From Gloeobacter violaceus PCC 7421 (GTDB taxonomy: Bacteria > Cyanobacteriota > Cyanobacteriia > Gloeobacterales > Gloeobacteraceae): 64,000 nucleotides of DNA. The DNA lies in assembly GCF_000011385.1 (NCBI RefSeq), contig NC_005125.1, forward strand, positions 62,001 to 126,000, in the 5' to 3' direction. The position numbers were made by a program, and so were the translations under genes. Positions 43,491 through 52,107 of this stretch are shown in pieces (within the stretch, counting starts at the first letter, position 1; each line of letters starts with the position of its first letter). The notes below the pieces were generated by a model. The model did no database searches. It had not been told where the DNA came from and saw only the letters and a program-made list of their open reading frames with translations.

Positions 43491-44240
43491 TCACACCTTA
43501 CCAAAGCGACGCTGGCGACCTTGGTAGGATTGCAGCGCAGCGTGGAAGGCCGCTCGGTCAAAGTCGGGCCATAACACGTCGGCTACATAAATTTCGGTAT
43601 AGGCCATCTGCCAGAGCAAATAGTTGCTCAGGCGCTGCTCGCCGCTGGTGCGGATCAGTAAGTCGGGATCGCTAAGCTCGCGGGTGTAGAGGTGCTGGGC
43701 AAAAAGCTTCTCGTCGATCTGCTCGGGCAGGAGACGGCCTGACCGTACCTGCTCGGCCAGTTCGCGGCAGGCATTGACGATCTCTTGCCGGCCACCGTAG
43801 TTGGTGGCGACGGTGAACTCGACCGCCGTGTTCGCCTCTGTGGCCGCCATCGCTCCCTCGATGGCACTCTGCAGAGCTCCGGGCAGATGGGCGAGTGCCC
43901 CGACGAAGCGAATGCGCACCCCCTCATCCACCATCTCCGAAAGCTCGTGGTTGAGCACTTTCTCAAAAAGGGCCATCAAAAATTCGACCTCGTATTGCGG
44001 CCGCTTCCAGTTCTCCGTCGAGAAGGCATAGACCGTGAGAGCACCGATGCCCCAGTCTTTGCAACAGCGCAACAGCTCTTTGAGGGCACTCACCCCAGCC
44101 TGATGGCCCATCACTCGGGGAAGGTTGCGCTTTGACGCCCAGCGGCCGTTGCCGTCCATGATGGCGGCGACATGGCGCGGCAGGCGATTGGGATCAAGAT
44201 CGGAGGGCAGGCTGCGCAGGAGCGTATGCGGGGTGGTCAT
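43491..44240 (-). CDS. uppS: Isoprenyl transferase (undecaprenyl diphosphate synthase type)
   Basis: 249 residues. The cis-prenyltransferase motif IMDGNGRWA with the catalytic Asp, then [23 protein letters not shown] and [19 protein letters not shown] are all present. It makes the long-chain polyprenyl diphosphate carrier for peptidoglycan and other envelope polymers. It follows cdaA by 4 bp in an operon headed by lysA. Confidence 0.96.
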   Translation of the reverse strand: MTTPHTLLRSLPSDLDPNRLPRHVAAIMDGNGRWASKRNLPRVMGHQAGVSALKELLRCCKDWGIGALTVYAFSTENWKRPQYEVEFLMALFEKVLNHELSEMVDEGVRIRFVGALAHLPGALQSAIEGAMAATEANTAVEFTVATNYGGRQEIVNACRELAEQVRSGRLLPEQIDEKLFAQHLYTRELSDPDLLIRTSGEQRLSNYLLWQMAYTEIYVADVLWPDFDRAAFHAALQSYQGRQRRFGKV

Positions 44241-44244
44241 CGAT

Positions 44245-45126
44245 TTAGTCGCTGTTGCCCGATTGGCTGGAGGAGGCGGGGAAGAGCTTGCGCGTCCAGT
44301 CGCTCAGCGCCGGAATGGTAAACACCGAGGGAGGCTGGTCGCGCCGGTAGCGGCGGTTGAGCGCTTCGGCCAGCTGCTCGACGGTGAGCGGCCTCTGCAA
44401 TTTGCCGCGCTCGGCGAGGGAGATCGAACCGGTCTCTTCGGAGACGACGATGCACAGGGCGTCGGTTTGCTCGGTGATGCCCATCGCTGCGCGGTGGCGG
44501 GTGCCCAACTGCCGCGCCGGGATCTGGGTGGACATCGGCAAAATAACGCTCGCCGATTGAATGCGCCAGTCGCGAACGAGCACCGCGCCGTCGTGCAGCC
44601 GCGTCTTTGGATAAAAGATGGTCAACAGCAAGCTCTTGGAAAGAACCGCATCCATCGTATCGCCCGGATCTTGCAAGAGCCGGTCGTCGATGGGACTCTG
44701 CTCGATCACTATGAGGGCACCAATGCGCTCCTCAGACAGATCTTGGACGGCGTCAAGCAACTCGTCGAGGGCTTCTTTCTCGAAGTCCGGCACCCGATCG
44801 GGCTTGAGCAATGTGAAGATCTCGCCCCGGCCCAACTGCTCAAGAAAACGGCGCAACTCCGGCTGGAAGATGACAGGCACTGCCACCGCCACCCCGATCA
44901 AGATCTTATCGAGGATGAAATTGAGGGTGGTCAATCCAAGCAAGTTGCTCAGAAAAAAGGCGCCCGAGAGGATCAAAAAACCCCGGATGAGCCAGACCGT
45001 GCGGGTCTGGCGGATCAACTGAAAGGCCAGGTAGAGCAGCAGGCCCACCGCAGCCCAATCGAGAATCGAAATGATGAGCGGTCGCAGAGCCAGTTCGCCT
45101 GACAGTTGTTCCAGGGGGCCGTTCAT
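44245..45126 (-). CDS. cdaA: Diadenylate cyclase (CdaA type)
   Basis: 293 residues. Three N-terminal membrane helices (about residues 14-80) precede a DisA_N domain with the catalytic motifs [11 protein letters not shown] (DGA) and [15 protein letters not shown] (RHR). It makes cyclic di-AMP from two ATP, a regulator of osmolyte and potassium balance. The usual DGA and RHR residues are intact. It overlaps lysA by 4 bp and precedes uppS. Confidence 0.95.
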   Translation of the reverse strand: MNGPLEQLSGELALRPLIISILDWAAVGLLLYLAFQLIRQTRTVWLIRGFLILSGAFFLSNLLGLTTLNFILDKILIGVAVAVPVIFQPELRRFLEQLGRGEIFTLLKPDRVPDFEKEALDELLDAVQDLSEERIGALIVIEQSPIDDRLLQDPGDTMDAVLSKSLLLTIFYPKTRLHDGAVLVRDWRIQSASVILPMSTQIPARQLGTRHRAAMGITEQTDALCIVVSEETGSISLAERGKLQRPLTVEQLAEALNRRYRRDQPPSVFTIPALSDWTRKLFPASSSQSGNSD

Positions 45127-46457
45127 GTCTGCAGTCGTTCCGGTAGACAGTCGCAGCGCAACAGGTCGTCCGGGCTCTCACGCTTGACGATGAGGGTCGC
45201 CTCGCCGTCACTGACAAGCACCGCCGCTGGACGAGGGATACGGTTGTAGTTTGAAGCCATACTGCAATTGTACGCACCGGTGCTAAAGACGACCAGGCAA
45301 TCTCCCCTCTCGAGTGGAGGCAGCTCAACATCGCGCAGCAGCACGTCCCCAGACTCGCAGTGCTTGCCGGCCACGGTCACCTTCTCACGGCGTCCATCGT
45401 GCATCTTGTTGGCGACAACGGCCGTGTAGAGCGCTTTATAGGTGATGGGCCGGGGATTGTCAGACATGCCGCCATCTACGGAGAAATATTTACGTATGCT
45501 GGGTATGGTCTTGGTGGAACCGACGGTGTAAGCCGTGGCGCAGGCGGGGCCTACCAGCGAGCGGCCCGGTTCGCACAACAATTTTGGCAGGGGTAAATTG
45601 TAGGTATTGCAGGTGCGCGTCACTGCCTGGCAGATCGTGCCTACCCACTCGTCGATGGCGGGCGGGTCGTCGTCGTCGGTGTAGCGGATCCCCAGGCCGC
45701 CCCCCACGTTCAGTTCATTGAAATCCGACAGGCCAAGGGCCAGTGCCTTGGGGTACCACTCCAAAAGCAGTTGGGCGGCATCGCCGTGGGGAGCAAGCTC
45801 GAAGCTTTGCGAGCCGATATGGGCGTGCAGACCGACGGCTCTGAGGCTGGGAATGCGCGCCAGGTAGGCGAGTACTGCGGCGAGTTCGGACGGATCGAAG
45901 CCGAATTTGCTGTCGAGGTGGCCGGTGCGGATGTATTCGTGGGTGTGGATGTCGATGCCGGGGGCGACGCGCACCATCACCCGTACCGGACACTCGGCAG
46001 AGATAGCACTCAAAATCTCGAGATCGAGCCAGTTGTCGGCCACCACCGTTGCACCGACTTCTGCGGCGAGGAGAATCTCCGCTTCGGATTTGTTGTTGCC
46101 GTGCAGGTACACCAGTTCGCCGGGTACCCCCGCCCGCAAGGCCGTGTGGACTTCGCCCGCCGAGACCGCGTCAATGCCTAAGCCGCAGCGATGGACGATG
46201 GCGCAGATCGCCAGGTTGCTCCAGGCCTTCGAGGCGTAGAGCACCCGAAAATCCCCGGCGTAGTGGCGCTTGAACGCTTCGACGTACTGGGTACAGGCAG
46301 CGCGCAGTGTCGCCTCGTCGAGAATATACAGGGGTGTGCCGAAGCGCTGCGCCAGATCGACCACATCGCAGCCGCCGATCATGAGGTGCCCTCGAGCGTC
46401 GGTGCGGGTCTCAAGCGGTGCGATCATCTGGTTCGGCGAAGGGATGTCGGCGGGCAT
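45123..46457 (-). CDS. lysA: Diaminopimelate decarboxylase
   Basis: 444 residues. This PLP enzyme makes lysine from meso-DAP. Motifs: PLYILDEATLRAACTQYV, VLYASKAWSNLAICAI with the PLP lysine, GLGIDAVSAGEV, HGNNKSEAEI, HAHIGSQSFEL, NVGGGLGIRY and CEPGRSLVG. Head of the lysA-cdaA-uppS operon, a link known in other cyanobacteria. Confidence 0.97.
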   Translation of the reverse strand: MPADIPSPNQMIAPLETRTDARGHLMIGGCDVVDLAQRFGTPLYILDEATLRAACTQYVEAFKRHYAGDFRVLYASKAWSNLAICAIVHRCGLGIDAVSAGEVHTALRAGVPGELVYLHGNNKSEAEILLAAEVGATVVADNWLDLEILSAISAECPVRVMVRVAPGIDIHTHEYIRTGHLDSKFGFDPSELAAVLAYLARIPSLRAVGLHAHIGSQSFELAPHGDAAQLLLEWYPKALALGLSDFNELNVGGGLGIRYTDDDDPPAIDEWVGTICQAVTRTCNTYNLPLPKLLCEPGRSLVGPACATAYTVGSTKTIPSIRKYFSVDGGMSDNPRPITYKALYTAVVANKMHDGRREKVTVAGKHCESGDVLLRDVELPPLERGDCLVVFSTGAYNCSMASNYNRIPRPAAVLVSDGEATLIVKRESPDDLLRCDCLPERLQT

Positions 46458-46568
46458 GGAGGACGGCGGCGATAGTTTCTAATAGTTTACCTGTAAGCTT
46501 CGTCCGTCCGCGCCTGCCTTTCGTCCAAAGTCTACGGAGATCGCGCAGGCGTTGGGGGATAATCGACG

Positions 46569-47516
46569 TTGCCCGCAACCGATAATCCCATGCCGACACA
46601 CCGAGAGCGGTTGGCGGGGGGTCTGGTGGGTCTGCTGGTGGGGGATGCCCTCGGGGTGCCCTACGAGTTCAACCCATCCACCAACCTGCCCCCCATCGGC
46701 CTGATCAACTTCGAGCCGCCCCCCGGCTACACCCCCACCCACGCGGTCCCGCCCGGTACCTGGTCTGACGACGGGGCGCAGGCGCTGTGTCTGCTCGCCT
46801 CGCTGCTCGACTGCGGACGGCTCGATGCCGAGGATGTTGGCCGTCGGCTGCTGGCCTGGCACGACGAAGGTTATCTGGCCGTCGATGGCTGCGTCTTCGA
46901 TGTCGGCGTCCAGACGGGCGAGGCGCTCGCGGCCCTCAAGGCCGGCACTCCCGCTCTGCGGGCCGGGGCGGCGGATGAGCGAGCCAACGGCAATGGTTCA
47001 CTGATGCGGGTGTTGCCCTTGGCGCTATGGCACCGCGGCGGGGACGCACAACTGGCCCGCGATGCGGCCTTGCAGTCGCAAATTACCCATGGCCACGCCC
47101 GTGCGCAGTTGTGCTGCGCGCTCTATTGCCTGTGGGCACGGCGCATCCTCGAGGGGGCAGCCCAGCCGTGGGCTGCCGCTACGGCAACGGTAAGGACACT
47201 CTATGCCGCCGAACCGATGGCCCTGCGCGAACTGGACGCGGAGATTCGTCCTGAAGCGCCGCCCAGGGGCCGGGGGGGAGCCTACGTCGTCGACTGTCTG
47301 CACTCGGTGCGCTGGGCAGTGGAGGCGGGGCAAACCTACGAGCAGGTGGTGAAGCTTGCCGTCTCGCTGGGCAACGACACCGACACCACCGCCTGTCTGG
47401 CAGGTGGGATCGCCGGACTCCAGCAAGGTATCGAGGCGATCCCTGAGCGCTGGATGCGGCACCTGCGCGGCAGTGAACTGTACAAGCCTTTGCTGGAGCG
47501 ACTTCTAGCACAGTAA
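46569..47516 (+). CDS. ADP-ribosylglycohydrolase family protein (DraG-like)
   Basis: 315 residues from TTG 46569; an ATG at 46590 (MPTHRERLAGG) is an alternative start. The fold signature is visible: LAGGLVGLLVGDALGVPYEF at the N-terminus, TWSDDGAQALCLL (metal ligands), NGNGSLMRVLPLAL and SLGNDTDTTACLAGGIAG (metal-binding D-x-D). It should remove ADP-ribose from proteins or other acceptors. The last 204 bp are repeated in diverged form at 49462-49665, beyond an AT-rich island. Confidence 0.9.
   Translation: MPATDNPMPTHRERLAGGLVGLLVGDALGVPYEFNPSTNLPPIGLINFEPPPGYTPTHAVPPGTWSDDGAQALCLLASLLDCGRLDAEDVGRRLLAWHDEGYLAVDGCVFDVGVQTGEALAALKAGTPALRAGAADERANGNGSLMRVLPLALWHRGGDAQLARDAALQSQITHGHARAQLCCALYCLWARRILEGAAQPWAAATATVRTLYAAEPMALRELDAEIRPEAPPRGRGGAYVVDCLHSVRWAVEAGQTYEQVVKLAVSLGNDTDTTACLAGGIAGLQQGIEAIPERWMRHLRGSELYKPLLERLLAQ
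47313..47516 (+). repeat. 204-bp segment duplicated at 49462-49665 (copy 1)
   Basis: The 3' end of the DraG-like gene, from TGGGCAGTGGAGG to the stop codon, aligns without gaps to 49462-49665 with about 30 differences by hand count (roughly 85% identity). The two copies bracket an AT-rich segment of about 1.9 kb. Confidence 0.85.
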
Positions 47517-47701
47517 CAGTTGCTTTGAGCTTTCTCCCAGATTCTGCAATGCGCCCTATTGAATATGACTGCTAGACGGCTAGGCTTCTCTTTACAGAAA
47601 TGCAACCTGAGCCTTTGCCTGCTAGAGTATGCTTACTGGCAAAAAGCCTCTGCTATGTATAGAATTTGCTTAGCTCGAGTGCATTTTCAGGAGTCGATGA
47701 G

Positions 47702-48904
47702 GTGAACGAAAGGATTGACCAGATTCAGAGTGATGCCACATTGGTGTTCGAGCGCTACGCAAATTACATAAAACATGTCCAGAATGAGTTTTCATCCTTA
47801 GATGAACGCTTGCGCGAATTGAGGTTACATTCGAAGCACTCCTGGCGAGAAAAGATTGAGCAGATTCCTCAAATCTTTCTCTATGCTGTTGACTACGTGA
47901 GCGCCCAGCTCGAACGAGAACCTCTGCAGCGTCTATTGCTCGTCACTCTTAAGCAAATTGCCAAAGGATTGACAGGGCAACTTCCTAGACACGGCGAGCA
48001 AATACGTTATCTCTACAATGACATCAAAACTTTCGTTCAAGAAAATGAGCCTAAGCAGCCTTGGTATTCAAAGTACAAAGGCTACCTTTTTATAGCTGCA
48101 ATATGTGTAACTTTTTACTGGATTTTGCCAGTAGCTCAACGAAAAGAGGTCATTGATTTGGTTCTTGGTTATCAAGACTCTTGGAAGAGTTTTCTTGAGG
48201 GGCTTGGGAGATCGGAACAAATCCACATCACTATGATAGAGTTCGCTTTCGCAGCTTCTCTTTGGTCGCTGATGTTGATTGCGCCATACTTATTATTTCG
48301 TGTCAGTGTAGAGCGCAAGAGACGTACTGTTGTTCGTTTTGCTCAAGAGCTTCCGACGAACTGGAATCCAAGTTCTTTGTACATATTTTACCGCCAGAAA
48401 CCTATGCAACTGCGATTTTCGGAATCAAAGCCCACAGATGTCGAATTGGCTCAGGCTAGGCTTTGGAGAAATTTAGAAGTCAAGCCAGAAGTACGACGTG
48501 AGCATATCACAGAATTTCGGGCAAACCTGATACCTCCGATAGTCATGTTGTTTATCATCCTAGTGATTGAAGCATTTGCGCTCAGGCTCGTAGTGATTCG
48601 ACCGCAAATCTTCGGTTCCATTTGGTTAGCTTTCCTGCTCGGTCTATTGTGTATTGGTTTGCTGCTATGGGAGGTAAAGATAGCGCTAAAGACTCAGAAG
48701 GAATGGCAAACTGTGTTCGAGGCTGAGACTTTTTGGCTTGAGGAAGGACTAGACAGCCAAGTCGAGCTGGACGAGAAACAGATTTCTGAAATTGATTCCA
48801 ATATCGAAGAAGCTTCCATGGAGATTATTGACGGATTACCAGTTGTTCACACGCGAGTGGACACAGATTTGGTCGATGCAATCCGAAGCATGCGAGAAGA
48901 GTGA
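47702..48904 (+). CDS. Novel four-helix membrane protein in an AT-rich island
   Basis: 400 residues from GTG 47702, chosen because AGGAG is 8 nt upstream. A cytoplasmic helical N-terminal region (about residues 1-125, coiled-coil-like: VNERIDQIQSDATLVFERYA) precedes four hydrophobic segments (GYLFIAAICVTFYWILPVA; FAASLWSLMLIAPYLLF; PPIVMLFIILVIEAFALRLV; IWLAFLLGLLCIGLLLW) and an acidic C-terminal tail. No family recognised. Codon use and base composition are visibly AT-richer than in the neighbours. Its stop overlaps the start of the PIN gene (GTGA), so the pair was one translational unit. Confidence 0.75.
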   Translation: MNERIDQIQSDATLVFERYANYIKHVQNEFSSLDERLRELRLHSKHSWREKIEQIPQIFLYAVDYVSAQLEREPLQRLLLVTLKQIAKGLTGQLPRHGEQIRYLYNDIKTFVQENEPKQPWYSKYKGYLFIAAICVTFYWILPVAQRKEVIDLVLGYQDSWKSFLEGLGRSEQIHITMIEFAFAASLWSLMLIAPYLLFRVSVERKRRTVVRFAQELPTNWNPSSLYIFYRQKPMQLRFSESKPTDVELAQARLWRNLEVKPEVRREHITEFRANLIPPIVMLFIILVIEAFALRLVVIRPQIFGSIWLAFLLGLLCIGLLLWEVKIALKTQKEWQTVFEAETFWLEEGLDSQVELDEKQISEIDSNIEEASMEIIDGLPVVHTRVDTDLVDAIRSMREE

Positions 48905-49332
48905 GATTACTTTTCGACACAAACACCCTTATTGCAAGCTCTGTTCCAGGCCATCCCGATAGGGAGAGGTGCCTTCCCCTATTGCAAGAAGTTATCTCTA
49001 GCGTTGCCGAGGGCTATATTTCCACTCATTCACTCAGTGAATATTATCGGTATATGACCGGGAAAGCATAGCCGCAGTTAAGTCCTAGAAATACAGAAAA
49101 GGCTATCCGCCAACTATTGGTTAACTTCACTGCTGTTAACCTTGACGAAGGTGATTATCTCGCTATCTTTGCTCGAATGAGCATCCAGTCTCTTCATGGC
49201 GCAATCGTCTATGACGCGATTATAGCTCAGGCCGCACTAAAGGCAAAAGTTGACTATATTGTTACTCTAAACACGTATGATTTTCAGCGTCTAGGATCTG
49301 ATATAGCCTCACTTGTTTTTGTTTTTCAATAG
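48901..49332 (+). pseudogene. PIN-domain toxin gene interrupted by one in-frame TAG
   Basis: Starting at GTG 48901 the frame reads RLLFDTNTLIASSVPGHPDR and STHSLSEYYRYMTGKA, stops at TAG 49069-49071, and then continues in the same frame to TAG 49330-49332 (PQLSPRNTEKAI, VYDAIIAQAALKAKVDYIVT, NTYDFQRLG). Both halves match one PIN ribonuclease: D in LFDTN, E in LSEYY and D in YDAIIA are the acidic active-site residues. So a 143-codon gene carries a single nonsense codon at position 57. Sequencing error or recent inactivation cannot be told apart here. Confidence 0.8.
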
Positions 49333-49461
49333 GAGTAACGACCGAGATACCAACCGGTGTAGTTCGTTCATTGGAAGTGGCGGCGGCAATCGGCCAAGCC
49401 ATCTTGTGTACGAGGTTCGACAAATTCGAGGCTGCAGAAAATCGCTATGGTGAACTGGCAC

Positions 49462-49665
49462 TGGGCGGTGGAGGCGGGGGGAGCCTATGAGCAGGTGGTG
49501 AAGCTTGCCGTCTCGCTAGGTAACGACACCGACACCACCGCCTGTCTGGCGGGTGGGATCGCCGGGCTCCAGCAAGGTATCGAGGCGATCCCCGAGCGCT
49601 GGCAGGCGCGTTTGCGCGGCGGAGCGCTCTACAGGCCTTTGCTGGAACGGCTGCTGGCTGGGTAA
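49462..49665 (+). pseudogene. Truncated second copy of the DraG-like gene 3' end
   Basis: The frame continues to TAA 49663-49665 and encodes the last about 67 residues of a DraG-like protein (AYEQVVKLAVSLGNDTDTTA, then ERWQARLRGGALYRPLLERL), about 85% identical at DNA level to 47313-47516. Homology begins sharply at 49462; the preceding 129 bp (49333-49461) match neither copy. An ATG at 49447 could start a short product. It is a remnant of a tandem paralogue or a by-product of island insertion. Confidence 0.8.
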
Positions 49666-49794
49666 GGATCTTTTTTGCTGCCACGGCGATCCGCTCCAGG
49701 GTAACGCGCGTACTTTCTAGTGAAGGTGGTCCGGTTCGGGGTCGGCTCGTTTGCGACCGTTTTCGCTTTGCCGATTTTTAGATGTCGATTGCGG

Positions 49795-49825
49795 CGCCGC
49801 GCCCCCTGGAAGGCGCGGCGTTTTT
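49795..49825 (+). terminator. Strong rho-independent terminator
   Basis: CGCCGCGCC (49795-49803) pairs with GGCGCGGCG (49812-49820), loop CCCTGGAA, followed by TTTTT. It points along the plus strand, ending transcription from the DraG remnant and island. Nothing else was seen in 49666-49794. Confidence 0.88.
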
Positions 49826-49837
49826 CTGTTTGCGGTC

Positions 49838-50395
49838 TTAGCCGATGTAGCGGGTCTCGACGAAGTGGCTGTGGCGGCCGGCCAGATCGGAGAGCGTGCG
49901 CGCCCCGGCAATTTCGAGGTTGCGGGGAATCGAGGTGGTGAGGTGGCGCTGGGCGAGGGCTCCAAGGCCGGTGGCCAGTTGGGAGGCTGCCACCACTGCG
50001 GTGCCGAGGGCCACCAGTTGCGGCAGGGGACGGCGCGGCAAGAACAAACTCGCTCCTAAACCGACCCCGGCGGTAATCAGCATTCCCACCGAGAGGTTGG
50101 TGCCGCAGCGCGGGTGGATAGCCAGGTTCTCTTCACCCCGGTTGATGCGCTCCAGGGCGCGGTGGGCGGCGCGCAGCAGCGCTCCGGTGTCGACCGGGCC
50201 ATAGATAAAAAAGCCCCGATCGGTCGAAAAACCGCTCAATTTGAGATCGGGATCCTGTTCGGAGAGCACCCAGATGGTGGCGTGCTCGAGGGCATGCACC
50301 TGACGGATGCGCTCGAAGAGATCCTGCAGCGCGCTGAGGGGCGAATCGTCCCGCTCGATGGTCACCGGCCGGGGTAGATCGTTGGCGTGGGTCAT
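49838..50395 (-). CDS. DUF6391-like conserved membrane-associated protein
   Basis: 185 residues. The N-terminal part has the pattern RIRQVHALEHATIWVLSE and GFSTDRGFFIYGPVDTGALL. A central IHPRCGTNLSVGML is followed by two hydrophobic segments (LITAGVGLGASLFL and LVALGTAVVAASQLATGLGA). The HALEHAT and HP.CGTN motifs recall a conserved cyanobacterial family (DUF6391, from memory); His and Cys residues could bind metal. Function unknown. It ends 13 bp from the strong terminator on the other strand and lies 18 bp downstream of the SDR gene. Confidence 0.72.
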   Translation of the reverse strand: MTHANDLPRPVTIERDDSPLSALQDLFERIRQVHALEHATIWVLSEQDPDLKLSGFSTDRGFFIYGPVDTGALLRAAHRALERINRGEENLAIHPRCGTNLSVGMLITAGVGLGASLFLPRRPLPQLVALGTAVVAASQLATGLGALAQRHLTTSIPRNLEIAGARTLSDLAGRHSHFVETRYIG

Positions 50396-50413
50396 GCGCT
50401 GAACCTCCGGGCA

Positions 50414-51133
50414 CTAGAGAAACTGGTGACTGTCGGGCTGGATGACGATTTCGTTGGGAACACCGGGGGAGGGGAGGGCGAGGGCAAAGGCGACAGCCTC
50501 GGCAGCGGTCTCGGCACTCAACATTTTGTCGCGCTGAACGCGCATGCCGGCGTTGTCCCAGAAGGGTGTGTTCACCCCACCCAGGTAGAGCAGCGTGAAT
50601 TTGACGCCCGCGCGCTTGAGATCGAGGGCCATCGACTTGGTGAGGCCGACGACGGCGTACTTGGAGGCGCAGTAGGCGGCGGCCGTCGCCATCGGGTGCT
50701 GGCCGAGGATGCCCGGAATGTTGAAAATGTGGCCCCCCCCCGACTGTTGGCTCATCAGGGGCACCGCCGCCTGGCAACTCAAGAAGGTGCCTTTGAGGTT
50801 GACGGCCATCTGCCGGTCGAGATCTGCTTCGCTCAGGTTCTGAATGGGCTTGAGGATGCCAAGGCCGGCGGCGTTGAGCACAACGTCGAGCTGACCGAAG
50901 GTAGCGGCCACCTTGGTGTAGAGATTATCCACCTGCTCTTTGACGGTGACGTCGGTGGCCATGGCCAGGGTCTGGGGACTGCCGGCCGCTTCGCACTCGG
51001 CTGCCAGAGCGTCGAGCGAAGCCTGAGTACGCCCCGCCAGTGCCAGCGAAGCCCCCTGAGCAGCCATCCGGCGCGCTACCGCCGAACCGATCCCGCCGCT
51101 TGCACCCGTAATCAAAACCACCTTGCCCTGCAT
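50414..51133 (-). CDS. SDR-family oxidoreductase
   Basis: 239 residues from ATG 51133 (GAGGTAGG upstream; an earlier in-frame ATG is less likely). The Rossmann motif is VVLITGASGGIGSAVARR and the NAG motif VLNAAGLGI. The active-site serine lies near FNIPGILGQHP, where the canonical Ser is not obvious, and the catalytic Tyr-x-x-x-Lys is AAYCASKYAVVGLTKS. Cofactor NAD(P); substrate unknown. Confidence 0.88.
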   Translation of the reverse strand: MQGKVVLITGASGGIGSAVARRMAAQGASLALAGRTQASLDALAAECEAAGSPQTLAMATDVTVKEQVDNLYTKVAATFGQLDVVLNAAGLGILKPIQNLSEADLDRQMAVNLKGTFLSCQAAVPLMSQQSGGGHIFNIPGILGQHPMATAAAYCASKYAVVGLTKSMALDLKRAGVKFTLLYLGGVNTPFWDNAGMRVQRDKMLSAETAAEAVAFALALPSPGVPNEIVIQPDSHQFL

Positions 51134-51267
51134 GCCTACCTCGCGCGTACTCCCTCCCATCTTGGTGCGGGATCTGCCCGGCGTCCACCGCCAGATCCGC
51201 CCAGGGGAAGGAGCATAAACCCAGGGGCAGTGCTTAAGATCGTCTTAGCGATGGATAGATTGCAGCG

Positions 51268-52104
51268 ATGACTCAGCAACAACCGGCGGCGAGGACACCG
51301 AATACTCCTCTGGGCGACAGCCTGCGCAACTTGGTGCAGGAACGCCTTCAGAGTGCAAGCCGCATAGTCGAAGGTCAGATCGGCCCACAGGTAGTGACCT
51401 GGGTGGCGGCTGCGCGTTCGCGGTTGGGCGATTCGCTGCAGGCGGTGCGTACCAGCGACTGGATGCAGCAGATTGGCCGCACGATCGGCGCCAACTGGAT
51501 CTTGCAACTGCTCGATCAGGTCAACGTCCAGAAAGTGCGCGAGACAGTAACGACACTCCAGATCGAACACCCCGGCGAGTCGCCGCCCGAACTGGCCCAG
51601 CGGCTTATCCAACGCAAGGCGGTGTTCGCGGGTGGAGTGGGTGTGGCAAGCGGCCTGCTGCCCCCGGGTATCAACCTGCCGATGGTGGCGGCGGACGTGG
51701 TGGCTACGGTGATGCTCGAAATCGAACTGATCTACGAGATTGCCTGCCTCTATGGACTGGATCTGGGTGATCCCGACCGCAAAGGCGAAGCGGTCCTGGT
51801 ACTGGCCCTGGGTTCCGGCGTCGATCGCCTGGCCGGGGCAGGCACCCAGGCGCTCAAGCAGGCGGTGGGTCAGCAGATGGCCAGGATAGGCACCGAGCAA
51901 CTGGCCCGCCTTGTGGGTAAGCAGATGGCGGAGCGACTCCTGCTTAAAGGCGTGCCGTTGTTCGTAGGGGCGCTGGTGGGCGCGGGGGTCAATGCAACGG
52001 CCCTGATGCTCATCGGCAACACGGCGAGTAAGTTCTACACCTTGCAAATTTCGGTTGAGCCGGTTGCCGATACTGCGACGCCAAAGAGTCTTCCTGCCGC
52101 TTGA
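51268..52104 (+). CDS. EcsC-like protein
   Basis: 278 residues. The N-terminal 90 residues are helical. The part from about residue 110 matches the EcsC family layout: AVFAGGVGVASGLLPPGINLP, a LEIELIYEIACLYGLDLGDP segment, then GVPLFVGALVGAGVNATALM at the end. EcsC-family function is poorly defined. It converges with the cyanophycinase (3 bp between). Confidence 0.75.
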   Translation: MTQQQPAARTPNTPLGDSLRNLVQERLQSASRIVEGQIGPQVVTWVAAARSRLGDSLQAVRTSDWMQQIGRTIGANWILQLLDQVNVQKVRETVTTLQIEHPGESPPELAQRLIQRKAVFAGGVGVASGLLPPGINLPMVAADVVATVMLEIELIYEIACLYGLDLGDPDRKGEAVLVLALGSGVDRLAGAGTQALKQAVGQQMARIGTEQLARLVGKQMAERLLLKGVPLFVGALVGAGVNATALMLIGNTASKFYTLQISVEPVADTATPKSLPAA

Positions 52105-52107
52105 AAC

